Of a stretch of DNA of 64,000 nt, positions 23,469 through 35,846 are shown piece by piece. Origin of the DNA: Pascua guehoae (taxonomy: Eukaryota > Basidiomycota > Tremellomycetes > Trichosporonales > Trichosporonaceae). The stretch is from contig BCJX01000004.1 in the NCBI GenBank assembly GCA_001600415.1, positions 230,104 through 294,103 of the forward strand, in the 5' to 3' direction. The first letter of the stretch is position 1. Each line of letters starts with the position of its first letter. Under the pieces are notes generated by a model, which had not been told where the DNA came from, ran no database searches, and saw only the letters and a list, made by a program, of their open reading frames with translations. A program made the position numbers and the translations under genes.

Positions 23469-25555
23469 TTATACCTCCTCCGCGCCCTCAGTCTTTTCCT
23501 TGCTCCCCTTGCGCCTGACCTCGTAGTGGGTCGCCATTGGGCTGCGCATGCGGAGCCATGGTCCCCATTTGATGAGGATGAACGGAATCGGGAGGAACGC
23601 GACGGTGATGAATCCAAGCACTGAGTTGCCCCAATCGATGCCCAGGTTGTTGAACAATGGACGTGCGACGATGGGCATGGCCGCGCCCATGATTGAGCGT
23701 ACAAAGTCGTTGCTTGCGAGTGCGGAAGCGGCGTATTTGGGGTACGCTGGTGGGTCAGTGCTGTGCCTTGCCTTGTCTTGAAAAGCGAGAGCTGAGACTT
23801 ACCGACGGTGAGATAGTTGAGGAAGGGCATAAAGCTCAAGCAGTCGCCAAGACCAAAGATGGACGAGGCAATGGTGGGGCTGACCCACGACGTGCGGTTG
23901 GCAGTCCACGCAAACCAGAAGAGGGTAACCTGGAGTCGTTGTCAGTCACTCTTCTCGAGTTACCTTCCATGCTCGTACTTACAGGGTAGCAGAAGGCGCC
24001 CGGAATCGAGAGGGGGAGGTACGCCTCGGGGGCAAGTTTACCCTCTGCCTCGACATACTGGGGCTCCCAGCACTTGTACGCCCAAACGCAGTAGATGACG
24101 TAGCTGACCATGGCGCCGATCGTGAGTGCGAGGAAGGGCAGGCCGGCCACGCCGAGCCCCCACCCGTAGCCCGTGACATACACAAGGGGGAAGGACTCAA
24201 AGTACGAGTAGAGCACGGCGTACGTGAGGCCAATGTACAGGTCGATGGCGAGCACGATGGGCTCGGTCACGGTCATGACCAAGGGGCGCACGAGGGCCTC
24301 TTTCATGACGGCGGAAAACTTGCGCTCGGCATCGGCAATCTCGGACGCGGACCGGAGCGCATTGTTGCCTGTCAAGGCGCGCAGGCGGGCCGCGCGGCGG
24401 TACAGAATGTTGTCGGATGATGTCTGGGGGTGGTGAGCTATGGGCTTTCGGGGGGACAAGTAAGGGGTCCCGGCTAGACTCACCTCTGGGAGACCAAAGA
24501 AGACGAGCACGAGCCCCGCGCCGGCAATGATCAAGAGCTCCCAGAATGCCCAGCGCCAGCCGAGGCTCTGGACGGCAAAGCCCGAGATGAGCGGGGCGAC
24601 CGCGGGGGCGATACCGGCCGCAATGCCGTAGAGGCCCAGGGCGTAGCCGGCTTTTTGCTCGGCAAAGATGTCGGTCAGCGACGCGCCGCCCGTCGCGAGT
24701 GGTGGCGATCCGGCGAATCCGGCACTGGGTGTGAGTAGACGAACACAGTCACATATACTACACGACCGTGAAGCCGCCTGCTCCGCTGCCAACTCACATG
24801 AAACGCAGGACGGCGAGGGCGGGAAAGTTTGTCGCGAGGGCCGTGGGGACCTGGACGACGCAGAACACGAGCAAGCTGAGCATGTAGGGCGGGTTGCGCC
24901 CGATGGCCGGCACCTCGGAGAGGGGAGCGAGGAAGAGCGGCCCCACCGCGTAGCCGAGCACGAAAAAGGTGATGCCTAGCGTCGCGACAATCTGCGACAC
25001 GCCCAGCACGTGCGCCGCGTCGTCGATGGCGTACGCAAAGATGGCAGAGCCGACGTAGACGGCAAACGTATAGTACATGATGACAAATGTCGTCCAGCAC
25101 TTTTTCGCCAGGCTCCAGTTTTGCGGGTTGGCGGGGTCCGAGGGGCCGTACCATCCCACCACCATTGGGGCTTGTTGTTGTTGTTGTTGTTGGGTCTCGT
25201 CGGGGGACAGAGTCTTCTCGTCGTCGTTTAGGGCCGACGAGGCAGAGGCTTGGGATCCGTCGGTCAACTCGTCCACCGGCTCGTCTGAGGCCCCCGGATC
25301 CATCTTGGGGATGGCATAGTTGGGGAGTTCCTCGGGATGGGGGAGGAGATGCGGCGCCACAAGCCGCACGAGGTCGCCGAATGTCTGTTGTTAGCTGCTG
25401 CCCTTCAGTGATTCGTCTCGACAACAACCGGTCAGCACTGCTCAGCTGCAGGGATACACAGGCCAGGCCACATATACCACTGGCACTAGCACTGGCAGAC
25501 GCCCACTCCTCTCCCGGCAGTCTGGACCACTCACAGAGTCACGGATAGTCTCCAT
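23469..25555 (-). CDS. DHA1-type MFS drug or polyamine exporter
   Basis: Six exons (25535-25555, 24798-25384, 24484-24724, 23983-24423, 23803-23929, 23469-23746) join to 564 residues. The 21-nt first exon encodes METIRDS and fuses to TFGDLVRL, reproducing the fungal DHA1 N-terminal signature that precedes a PEE motif (here HPEEL). A polyglutamine run (seven Q) lies in the cytosolic N-terminal region. The WYGPSDPANPQNW motif, the loop-2 region PLFLAPLSEVPAIGR and RFIAGFAGSPPLATGGASL (made across splice 2) are diagnostic for the TPO1/FLR1-like 12-helix drug:H+ antiporters. It most likely exports polyamines or xenobiotics through the plasma membrane; the substrate is not determinable from sequence. 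It is divergent from the zinc-ribbon gene. Confidence 0.92.
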
Positions 25556-26578
25556 CGTGATGACAGAGAACAGTCTTTGTCGAGGCGTTTGTGGACGCGG
25601 TGTCCGTCGAAATCTGTCGCGGTTTCTTCAGCTAGGCGTGAGTGGGTGAGTACACGACGGCAACTCCAGTCCTTGACCCCTTTATACCTAGACCCCCCCG
25701 TGCAGTCTTTCCCCCGCCGGCATCGTCGGCACCGACACGTTCCCACCAACATGCCAAGAAACCTGCGCGGGAAGACGTTTTCTCCAATTAGGATGGCGTC
25801 GAGGTGCAATTGTTGAGTCACGATGAGGTGAGTATCTGGCAGAATGAAATTTTAGATTATCCACAACGAAGGATTGTCGATTCCCGGGTGAATCTCTGCG
25901 GACACCGAGGGCATGTCCATGGCTATCCATGGTGGCTGTAGTGGAGTTGGGGCAATCTCCGCTCCCAATCTCACCCTGGAAGTTGGATTCACCACGAGCT
26001 ATTTCCGACCATCCGATGTTGGTCCGATGTTAGTACAAATTCAGGACCTCTTGCACAATTGACAGAGCCGAAAGATGCCTAGATCACCCGAAGCCACGGC
26101 AGTGGAGTCGTCGAGAACAATTGTTGCCCACTCGCGCGTGTATGTAGACGCTGAACTCTGTGGCGCGTCCTGCTGACGACTATTGTGGATAAATCAAGGT
26201 TGGTTACGCCTTGTGTCCACGTTTGCACCACGTTTCGCCACATGCCACTATGAAACTCTATTTGCCACCCACCACGAGGCAACGGGAGTACGTCATTCGG
26301 AACAGGCACCAAACTCCGTCGACCGCTGGCCGCCCTCGGCTCGCTCTGCTGCGCTGGCCTGCACTGCACCCCACTCACCCCTTGTCCTTGTCCTTTGGTC
26401 TTGGCAGCACCCAAGCACCACCACCCACCAACTCTAGCACAGTCTTTCTAACCCCTCCACCCCACCCACAGCACAAGCACAGCCCCGCGCCACCCGTCTC
26501 GTATCTCTTGTTTATCTCTCACCTCCAGCTCCCACCCAAACTCGGTCATTTCATCGCACCCCCACCCGGCCATCCATC
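25556..26578. promoter_or_regulatory. divergent promoter region between MFS exporter and zinc-ribbon gene
   Basis: The 1,023 bp lie between opposite start codons. The last about 180 bp before 26579 are strongly C-rich and pyrimidine-rich, as in other leaders of this window. No coding frame is supported. Confidence 0.5.
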
Positions 26579-28258
26579 ATGTGTACGTCTACGTCGCCCT
26601 GCCCGACGAGCAACGACCTCGCGCATCCGCTGACCATGCAGTCTTGTTCGTCTGTGCGTAGACACTCCACCACGCGCAGCCATGCGAGCGCCGCTGCCGC
26701 TCTCGTTGTTGCGCAGTATGCTTGCTGGTCCCGTGCTGACGCTGCAGTTGGATTCCCCAGAAAGGTATGCCTTGTCCACGGTTGGACGCGCACGTCGGCG
26801 TCCGCGTCGGCGGCCCGCGCCTCTGCACCTCTCGCCTTCTAGAAGCGTCTGCCAGCAGTGTTCGGGCACGCCGACGCTCGGGGCTCGGTCTTGTGGGGTG
26901 TTATCACCTGCACCTCATCTCTCGTCCCATGCTCGTTACCGATTCGCATGGCACAGCGGCGCGGAGGCGACTTCTGTCCGGGCATGCTGCGCGTCTACGC
27001 CAAGTGTTCGCTAGTGCAATCTGCCCCAGTGTCGCCTCCACCCGTGTCTTGCCAAGCCTGGCGTGTGGACGCCTCCGTCGTGTGTTTCTCCCCCTTGAGT
27101 CTCGTGTGTGGGATTCCTCCGCTGTGTACCGCTGTTTGTCTTGTGCCCTCTGCACCGATTAGGTGGCGCGGGCTTGTGGCTGTCGCCACTGGGCGTAGTG
27201 CTGCAACGGGAATGAAGAGCTCCTCGCCGTAATCTCGTCCGACGCCGGCCGTCAGCCCAGCACGCGGCCGGATGGAGTTTCTTTGCGGCACGGTGGATTT
27301 GACTCCCCGAGAATGTAGATGGCCTGATGAGGGGGTGATGGCGGGGTATTCGCAACTGGAGCCTCTGACCCGTTGCTGGCTCCCTGCACTGCCACATTGT
27401 GTCGAACTCAAGTTCGACTCAAAGTCACTGGGCGGTCCACTACCCATTTCTGTCTCAGGCTCCGGCTCCTCATCCTCTTCATGTCGCACTCCCAGAAATC
27501 TCATAACCTATTTGCTTGAACGGTAGACCCAACCACAGGCTTCTGCGGATGTGAGCTCGATGTATTGACACTACAGGTCAAGCAGGACCACTCGGGCGAC
27601 CCGATGCGGACATGCCCACGGTGCCACAACGGTGAGTCTGGGGATGACTTTGATCTTGACCCTTTGTCGCCTTCCCTCTTGTCCCGCTGGTGCCTCGTCG
27701 TAACGATGCTGACCCTGCAGCCTCTGTCGTAGGAGCCAAGACGCGCACCTGGTTTGAGCTGTGCTGGATCCCCCTCATTCCTTTCCCTGGGAGCGATGTG
27801 TGGTTGTGCACCATCTGCAGTGAGTGTCGTCCGATACGCGTTGTTGTGCCTATGCATCGACCTTGCAAGCCCGCCTTCCCATATGACCCATTTGCTGACA
27901 CAACATCGCCACCGCGTTCTCTACTGCACATGTCTTCCAATCCATTCGTTTCTTCGCGCCTGGCCCTCTTTTGACCTCCCACACACACAAAACCCATCTC
28001 GCAATCAACGGACACCTATGCCTCGTCAACATTGACCACGCTATCGACATTAACCTCGTCACGATTACCCCGTCTACTATTACACTACTACCCATGCGTT
28101 ACAACCTGCCCCCTCCAGACTGGGAGATGAAGAAGGGCGACGGCTACGACCCTCAGCCGCCTCAGACCATGGGTGGCAACGGCTTCGGCGGCTACGGCGC
28201 GCCAAACTCGTACCCCCCGCAGCAGCAGCATCTGCCCCCGCCGCCGATGAAGCACTAG
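26579..28258 (+). CDS. small zinc-ribbon protein (zinc_ribbon_15-like) with tiny first exons
   Basis: Exons 26579-26582 (4 nt), 26642-26653 (12 nt), 27539-27631, 27721-27819 and 28119-28258 join to 115 residues. The protein begins MFLFVCFCGCEL. The core has CPRC at 31-34 and CTIC at 66-69 around a TWFELCWIPLIPF segment, the hallmark of fungal zinc-ribbon proteins of this type, whose function is unknown. The tail is Gly/Pro/Gln-rich (NGFGGYGAPNSYPPQQQ). Every junction has a GT donor (GTACGT, GTGCGT, GTGAGT, GTGAGT) and a CAG acceptor, and all phases agree. The core exons are secure. The 4-nt and 12-nt first exons and the 885-nt second intron are my reconstruction: they yield the expected short hydrophobic Met-Phe start, but another 5' end is possible. 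Confidence 0.72.
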
Positions 28259-30679
28259 CACAAAGTGCAAACCGCCAAGTGTGTCTCCGAGGGGCATGGC
28301 CCAGACCCGTGGGATCCCCACGCCGCAGCCTGGCGTATGAAAACAACCCACACGCAGGCTCCTGTTGGTGCGACAGGGTAGTTTCAGTGTAGCTGGCATC
28401 GTGTTTTCTCTCCGAGTGCGAGCGCCTTCCTGTGATTTCGTTGTTGAATGTACTTAATCGGCTCCATGGTGGCGCGTCCATGTTGGCGGTAGCAGTGGCC
28501 ATGACAGAGAGCCAGGCTGTTGAGATGGTGCTCCGTTGGTGGTTTGGAGCGCTGAGGATAGCAACAAGAGGTGACTGGAAGCGGATATCTGAGTGCAACT
28601 TGGGGAACTGCTGCTCAGCAAGCCACTTGGTGAGGGCAGGACAAGGAAATGGACACCGCCCTTTCTATCCCCGTACCCTCTGATGTGTTAAAGAGGTAGG
28701 TAGTGGGGTTGCCCAACCTGGTTCCAGACGCGTGGCTGGTTAACAGCCGACAAGCTGCGTGTGTGTGCGTTCGTGTTCCAGATGGCAAATCGTGGGACTG
28801 GACCACCCACAGTGAGGCTCGAGCGCGTTGCCGTCTCACGGCTTTTCCGAACGCACATGTTCCAATATGACATTTTGAGGCAAGAGTAATCAACAACCAG
28901 CTGAAGCTATCCACAAGCTCTGATGTCGCAGCTTGGAGAGAGGTTCAACGGAGCATGTTTACAACCGCCTCTGCCGCCCACAGTGTGTCCGTTGCTGCCG
29001 CACCCAACGTCCGGGCCCAAGCCCACGCTTTGACTTTCCGTTTGACTCAGGCACAGGATGCCGAAGACGCCGGCGTGCTCCCTCCGATGTACAATCCACG
29101 GTGGGCCGAACCAGCCAGCTGGAGGTCGAGCGAGTGCGGGCGGATCCTAGAAGGCGGGGATGTACCTGCAGATGTGCTGTTAATTGGGCGTGTGCCCCCA
29201 CGCTCCTACTGGCGATGGGTTTGCATATCATGAGTCGTGTTAAGATAGTGCTGTGGAATGAGCGTAAGTGGTTTCAGCTGTACAGCATTAGCGCTTGAGT
29301 GACATGACACCACTCGGCAACCCCGATCCCGCATCCAGTGGTTGTGCCACAACGGCCATTGTGGAATAGCGGCTGACGATAGTATCCCGTGCACCAGGCA
29401 AACTGTTCATGTATCCACCACTCGCCCTTTTCAACCACGTTGGAGCAACGTCAGGGCAGCCAGACACGAGCCCGTTCGACAAACAACCTTGAGAGCGTAG
29501 CTACAACTCCATTGCTGGTCACGGAGCGCCGCGTTCAGCAGCGTCATCTTTTGGCTTGACCATCTACTCTCGCAACTCACTGGTGCTTGCACTCCCCTGC
29601 TCTGTAGATAAGTCGACTTTGGAGTCCCCAGGCAAGCTTCATGATGACCTCCACCTCTTCCTATCCATCTCGCGTCTAGTTCCGGGGAATCCCGCCTCCT
29701 CCCCGAGGTGCAGAGCGTCTAGCCATTGGGTCCGGATTGACTTTTGCCGCCAATTTTCCTGTGCTTTGTCAAAACCCATTACTCCCCTGCTCATCATGTG
29801 CAATGGGCAGCGCACTGACCCACCAGGCCACGAGGTGTGTAATTATCTCAAGCACCCAAGATTGCAAGAGCCAGTCGGGTCCCTGTGGCGTTCATGGCCG
29901 GTGCACCATTCTGGAAACACGACTGGCCACCTGGTGGCACAACCCTTGGCATTTTGGGTTTGTGGGTCAGGCCACCATGCGCTATACAGTACGCCACACC
30001 CCACACCCCACACCCCACACTACACTGCACCGCACAGCACCCGTTGTGCCTCGCCTCTTGCTGTCGACGACGCTGTGTCGGATGGCAAAGAAGTAAAGAC
30101 AAGAGGGCAGTGCCGACATGTGGCCTCTGACGATCCGAGCGCGCGCACAAGCCCATTTGGCTGGGAGGATCAGACAGACATGGACACAGCATTCGCCACT
30201 GGGCCACTGGATACTGGCCACTGGGGTGCTGGCTGCTGGCAGCTGGCCCATGCAAGCCATGCGGTCGATTCAAACTCATCATCACTTGCTCTTTACATTC
30301 TCTCTCTCCATCATTCCTCTCCTCTCCTCTTCCAACCCGGTCGACCACGATTCCAATCCCTCGTCAGGCACAGACCTACACCCTCGTTCTTATTCCGGCC
30401 TTCCTCCCCTCCCCTCGTTTTCCCCACCGCCCCACCCCACCACACGCGCATCCCCATCCCCTCACTCCTTTACCACGGACCGCGCTCCTCATCGAGGCTG
30501 CCCCGCTCTTGGCACATCGAGTCCAACCCCCCGATCCTGGCCCTCTACCTCCAACAGCGCCCACCGAGGCAGAACGACTTGCCGCTGATTAAACTGCTAC
30601 CGAGAAGGCTGCCCAACACGTTGGGCAAGTCAGGGCTGCTGCTGAGGCCTTCTTTTCTGCCCAGCCCATCGCGGGAGCC
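28259..30679. other. intergenic region with one MITE-like element
   Basis: No frame here shows domains or a consistent exon chain. The element at 28769-28859 lies inside. The last about 400 bp before the RhoGEF start are pyrimidine-rich (tctctctccatcattcctct and similar), suggesting a promoter or 5' leader. An additional upstream RhoGEF exon cannot be excluded. Confidence 0.5.
28769..28859. mobile_element. MITE-like element, copy C (about 91 bp, degraded left arm)
   Basis: The right arm (gttgccgtctcacggctttt, ccgaacgcacatg) matches the right arm of copy A. The core cacagtgaggctcgagcgcg is the exact reverse complement of the core of copy A (7611-7630). The left arm (gtgtgcgttcg then aaatcgtgggactgg) pairs imperfectly and carries a roughly 12-bp insertion, so the left boundary is approximate. 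Confidence 0.5.
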
Positions 30680-33600
30680 ATGGGAGACAGAGTTGAGGCG
30701 GTCCCGTGGGCCCCTTCCATGTCCGTCGTGCAGGAACCAGCTGCCAAGATGGCTGCTGTCGCGGGCAACGATAATACTGAAGCCGAAACCCAGGCTGCCG
30801 CCCTGCATCACTGGGTTCAGGGGGGTCTAGATATGCGCGTTATCCTCCCCACACCCCCACCTCTGCAAACCCCTCCACAGCCCTCTCGGCAATACGACTC
30901 CCAACCCCCACGTGTTCTCCCCGTCCAAGCGCCCCCTGCCAGCCACCCGAAACAAGAGTCTCCTGTAAACCCGCCACCCGTACAGGCTCGTTCTGGCGCT
31001 TGGGCACGCCCACACTTAACCGCCGACATTCCGTCACGGCGACCACGGTCCGGCTCGCCGGATGTCCCAGAGGATAGACCTTACTCATGGGGACTGTCGG
31101 CCTATGAAGAGGATGAGGATTCCCCTGCAGAGCAGAAGAAGCCTCTGCGTGTGCACGTAGACTCGGAGCGCATCGATCCCGTAAAATACTTGAGCGACGC
31201 AGCAGTTAACGCGCGTCTCGAGGTCGACCTGAGGCATAACGTGAAGAATGGTGTCACCTGGGTCGGCACGTTCACCGGAAAAGATTTGGTTGTGAGTGAC
31301 TCAGTAGTGCTGCCGCTCACTCCAGAACACCATCCAACTCTCGCTCCCAGAATACACCCGGGTGGACCATCTGGACCGACGGCTTGCCCTCGCGATTGCA
31401 CGCTCAATGCATTCGCAGAAATGGCTAGAAGACGTCGAAGGGCAGAGGGATCCCATCCGTAATCCACTTCGCGATGCACCCGATGAGATCCTCAAGTTTG
31501 TCCAGTTGCCCGTGGACTATCGGCAACGCGTACCGGAGGGTGTTATCACGATGGGTACAAAGTGTTACTCTTCTTCTTGCACTGTCGATAGGCCGGGGTG
31601 TTACTCTCCCTGCTGTCCGTACAAGACCAGTGCCGACGCGTTCTTCACTGCTCCGACAGTTTGGGAGTCTTCTGTCTCCAGCGAGGCGGACACTAGTATA
31701 GAGGAGGATGTTTATGAGGTGCGTATGATTGTTTTGAAACCACGGTCCTGACATATCAGCCACGCTACAAGTCTCAGATCCTTGATCAGGCCATAGCCGA
31801 CAACAAGATATATCTGGACGATCTGAAGGCGATTGAGACGGTCTTCAAAGACCCGCTGCTTGCCCAACGTCCGCCCGTCATCGAACCCGAATCACATCTC
31901 GAATCGTTTGTTGCCAAGGTATTTGGCAACATTGCCGACATCCGTCGACACTCTAAGGAGGTTGTCGCGACGTTTATACGTCGTCTTAGCGTAGACGACG
32001 GTTTCACCCCAATTGAGGAAGAATTCTTCGAAAAGTGGTCCCTCTTTCAAGGCGTTCTTCTAGAGTATTCTGGCAACCACCTAGAGGCAGATGACCTGTT
32101 GGAACGGACGCTCAAGGAAAATGACAAATATAAGATGTGGCACGAGGTGCGTTGCGTGTAACAGATTCCACTGACTCTAGGGTGCAAAGTTCGTCAAAAA
32201 CACCCAATGGGACCTCGGCTATCTGCTCGGACTCGCCCTGAAACGTTTGCACATATATCTCAAAGTCATCGACAACATCCTTCGCACAATCAACCCCCAG
32301 CACGACGATTACCGCTTTCTGCGTGACGCTCGCCGGACGATTCGGAAAACCTATGAACTCTCTGAGATCAAGGTCTGGCACTCGACAGGAGGGGAGCGCC
32401 ACATGACACCCCGCCTGGGGAAGGAGACCAAGGGCAAAAAGATCCTTGGCGAGGATTTGAAATGGGACCATATTGTTCCAAAAAAGCATCAAAGCATAAT
32501 GGGGGAGGAAAGAGTTTGCAATCAATTGTATGTGACGTTTGAATTGCCTCGGGCTCATCCTCTAGTCGTATATGGGACGCCATCCTCGGGCAAATGCGAT
32601 TCGTTTACGACCTGGAGGTCATCGAGACGGTAGGTCTGGACAGAAGGTTTAATTATCTGACCCTTCAAGGTTATCATTCCCCTAAGTCGGGGAACGGAGT
32701 TTGAGGGCCTCATCAAGCGCCTCTTCTGCAACTATAGGCCTATCCTACAGCTCCATAAACAGCTATTAGACGACCTGAAAGAGCGCCAGATCGAGCAGCA
32801 CCCCGAAGTTGAGATGGTATCCGATCTCTTCTTTGATGCTGCTCTAAGTTGGCCCGAGTTGTTTGCATCACAGATACAGGCGATCTTACAAGCCCAGACC
32901 GAAGGTGTGCTGGATTGCCCAGACGACAAAGAGAAGACACCCTTTGAGCGCTACAAGGATGTAAGTTTATGACACTGAGTACGTACCGCTAACGGGCATG
33001 TAGATATTCCCAAGCCACCCCTTGTGTCATAAGCAAGACTTCAACCACTTCGCAACACGGGTTGGGATCGGTGCGATGCGATTACCTCTGGTTCTCGAGG
33101 AGAATATGAAGGAGGGAAAGGATTCTCGCCCCCTTGGTCACCCCGACAACGACAATATTGAACGGATTAGAGAAGTCGTGGACGCTCTCGATAAGCAAGA
33201 AACAGTACTCGACGAGTCAGCGCTCGTGTTGTGGTTTTTGAACTGGACTCTAGACTGCGGCGATTTTGGCCCTGATACAGTGCGTCGCCCCAACTGGGAA
33301 AGAGCTGCTACTAACCCTTTTTCCAGATTAAAGATCTCGACCTCCTAAACCCTAAGCGTCGACTTATCCATGCAGGCGAAATGATGTCGGGGGAGGACAA
33401 ACAATACTCCCCGGTACATCTCCTTCTGTTGGACAATTATAGTGAGTATCCCTGTACGGGCCAGGCTGACTGGTCAAGTTGTGCCAGTGCAGAAACAACT
33501 AATTATACGCAACAACAGCAAGAGGAGAGTATCCCCTCGATACAAGATTGTTTACCAGGTGAGGGGCGCCATGTATGACTTTGACTGACACTGCAGCCCA

Positions 33601-35584
33601 TCCCCCTGTCCCGTAACAACCCCGGGAGCCTTGATGATCGCGGCGTACATTACATTCAGTCCCGGTATTGCTATGCGCTTTCGCTGCTTTACGACGGCGA
33701 GAATCGCTGGAAAGTCTGGACGGAGAGTAGGGAAGTCTTGGAGGATTGGTGCCAAAAAATCGAATCGGCAAAGATTTCGTTCACATCAAGTGTAAGCGTC
33801 GATTCCCCGAATAAACAGTGAGACTAATTGCTTAGGTATTCACAATGACCCCTGTCGGCCTCAACCCTTCCTTTCCGCAATATACTGGAAAGGTGACATG
33901 CTCTACCCCCGTTCTTCCTCGGGACTTTGACACTACCGAACCACCAGGTGGGATTGTTTGGCTCACATTCTGGTATCCGTTCTAATGCCAGTGCTGGCCA
34001 TGGGAGGATCGAAAGGCGTTTTGATCACAGTCTGGGGTGAACCTCATTCCGTCATCGATGTGCCCAACGTCACAAAGCTGGCGGTCCTCGATGGATTCGG
34101 CCCCCATAAACAAGGTCTCCTACTCGTACTCAGCGACAAGGTAAGCCATTGGCCTCCCATGTCCCCTGGCCTTACATGTGCACAGAATCTTTTGTCTTTC
34201 TCGGTCTGGGAACTCGTGGAATACCCTTCAACGTTATCGCAACCGAAACCGATCAACGTGTCCAATACAAGGGGAGAACTATGGAGCGGCAACATCATCT
34301 CCTTTGCCGTGGGATCAAACGTCCACTGTGGCCCACTTCATGTGGTTTACGTCAAGGACAAAGTGGTTAGTTGGTAATAACGTGCATTCAGTGACAGTTG
34401 CTCACCTGTGCTTGGGCAGGAGTACTGGTTACTTCGCATTGGCAAGGTAAAACAATTGTCAGAATGGGAGCTGCCAGGACAAGGCTGGTTTGGAACACGC
34501 AGGCCGCTCGAGGACTGCTTGGAGACACGCGAGTTTCCGTCCCCATCACCCTGCGATATCCAACTTCTTATGGGCAGCACTACCTCCATTTACCATGTCT
34601 CCGTCTTGACCTCACGGAAGGCGATAGTTTGGTCACTTCGGCAAACCAAGGCTGGGTGAGTGAGCACGTTGGACCCATTGTGGACCACCGTGCTAACTTT
34701 GGTCCATAGAATGACGATATTCGGCAAGAACGAGGAGTGGTTCACCCATCTGTTCAGTGTGATCCCCGACCTTGTCCCTACAGAAATCGTGCTGCGTCCT
34801 TCCCACAGGTCAAAGCCGCTTGCTGTGCTGCCCATCGGAGACGAGGAATACCTCGTGTGCTACGAGGGTGAGTGGCAGAGAACGGCCCCAGCTGACGTGC
34901 CAGCGTATGGGCTCTACGTCACCTTGCACAACAGCTGGTGCGTTTACAAGGCGTGATGATTGATTTCCAATGGTTTAACACTGTAGCGTCCCAGAGGGGG
35001 GAAAACCTTCTCGCGAAGAAAAATCGGTCATCATATGGAAAAGCAAAGCACGCAGTGTGGCACACTGCCGACCCTACTTTGTGCTTACTTCGCCCACCCT
35101 GATCGAGATCCGAAACCTCGACACTGGAGAGCTTGTGCAAACCGTTGCCGGGAAAGATATGAGCTGCATTTGCGCGTGAGTTGAACAGACTGCCTTTCGA
35201 TGTACCCCTGCTCCAGTCTGCTAATTTACACAGAGGGATGCCACCCAGGAGGCACAGAGGGTACCAGTGAGTGCTGCTTAGTGGTAACTGTGCGAGTCTG
35301 CTCACAATGACAGAGATTCCCGGCGGCATCCCATCCACATTATCAAGCAGACAACAGTCAAGGATGCTCAACTGTGCGGTACACCCGGCCCGGCATCATG
35401 CGCTGACCACCAGGTTTTCTCTCGCGCTCGTCAAGCACGACAAAGACGAAGAGTAGGACGAGTGCGCCCAGCACGACGAGGACGACGAGTGCCACGAGCA
35501 CACCGACGACTGGATATACCAACACACACTGAGAGTACTTTCTGCGACCACCCCTATCGCCCGGGACATGATGTGATGGCCTGA
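30680..35584 (+). CDS. RhoGEF with DEP, two DH-like, PH and CNH domains (Rom1/2-like)
   Basis: Nineteen exons: 30680-31291, 31326-31718, 31760-32146, 32181-32527, 32566-32629, 32670-32960, 33004-33279, 33327-33441, 33488-33558, 33597-33791, 33836-33947, 33992-34140, 34186-34365, 34420-34655, 34710-34867, 34904-34937, 34987-35175, 35234-35266, 35314-35584. They join to 1370 residues. Order: Pro-rich N terminus; DEP at about 170-245 (TWVGTFTGKDLV); Cys-rich motif at 284-301 (TKCYSSSC, GCYSPCCP); first DH-like domain at about 336-520; second DH at about 575-775; PH at about 790-915; CNH at about 925-1300. Rom proteins activate Rho1 in cell-wall integrity signalling at the cortex. Introns are 31-57 nt. 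The start may lie further upstream. If the last intron is retained, translation stops at 35270. Codon use looks less GC-biased than in neighbouring genes, suggesting a fast-evolving paralogue. Confidence 0.8.
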
Positions 35585-35846
35585 TCAAGTGCCGCCGGCT
35601 CGGCAGGCGCATGCGGTCGTACGGGCCTCGCCACACACTGAGCCCAAGCGACGACCTGTTGGTGTGCAGTAGATGTGATTCCGTCGTTAATAGTTCAGGA
35701 TGGATTGTACATGTGATTCCCGCGTTACTAGTGTCAACACGCAGTTGCACAATATGGGCTCTTCGATACTGACCTCGAGTCTCGGGCACGTAGAGTACAG
35801 GTGTGACCGGAAAGGATTGGGACTGCCACATTGTGCTCAGTCGCAC
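35358..35846 (-). CDS. possible small single-pass membrane protein, antisense to the RhoGEF 3' end
   Basis: This 162-residue frame has one strong transmembrane segment (VGVLVALVVLVVLGALVLLF) followed by basic residues (DERERKPGG), the pattern of a type I or tail-anchored protein. There is no N-terminal signal peptide. Its ATG lies inside the left arm of the MITE-like element at 35798. It overlaps the last RhoGEF exon in antisense, so only one of the two may be translated as drawn. An upstream exon could exist. Function unknown. Confidence 0.3.
   Translation of the reverse strand: MRLSTMWQSQSFPVTPVLYVPETRGQYRRAHIVQLRVDTSNAGITCTIHPELLTTESHLLHTNRSSLGLSVWRGPYDRMRLPSRRHLIRPSHHVPGDRGGRRKYSQCVLVYPVVGVLVALVVLVVLGALVLLFVFVVLDERERKPGGQRMMPGRVYRTVEHP

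Noticed and set aside
29556..30830. 424-codon plus-strand frame before the RhoGEF
   Set aside because: Its translation is Pro/Ser/His-rich noise across the pyrimidine-rich leader and it overlaps RhoGEF exon 1 in another frame.
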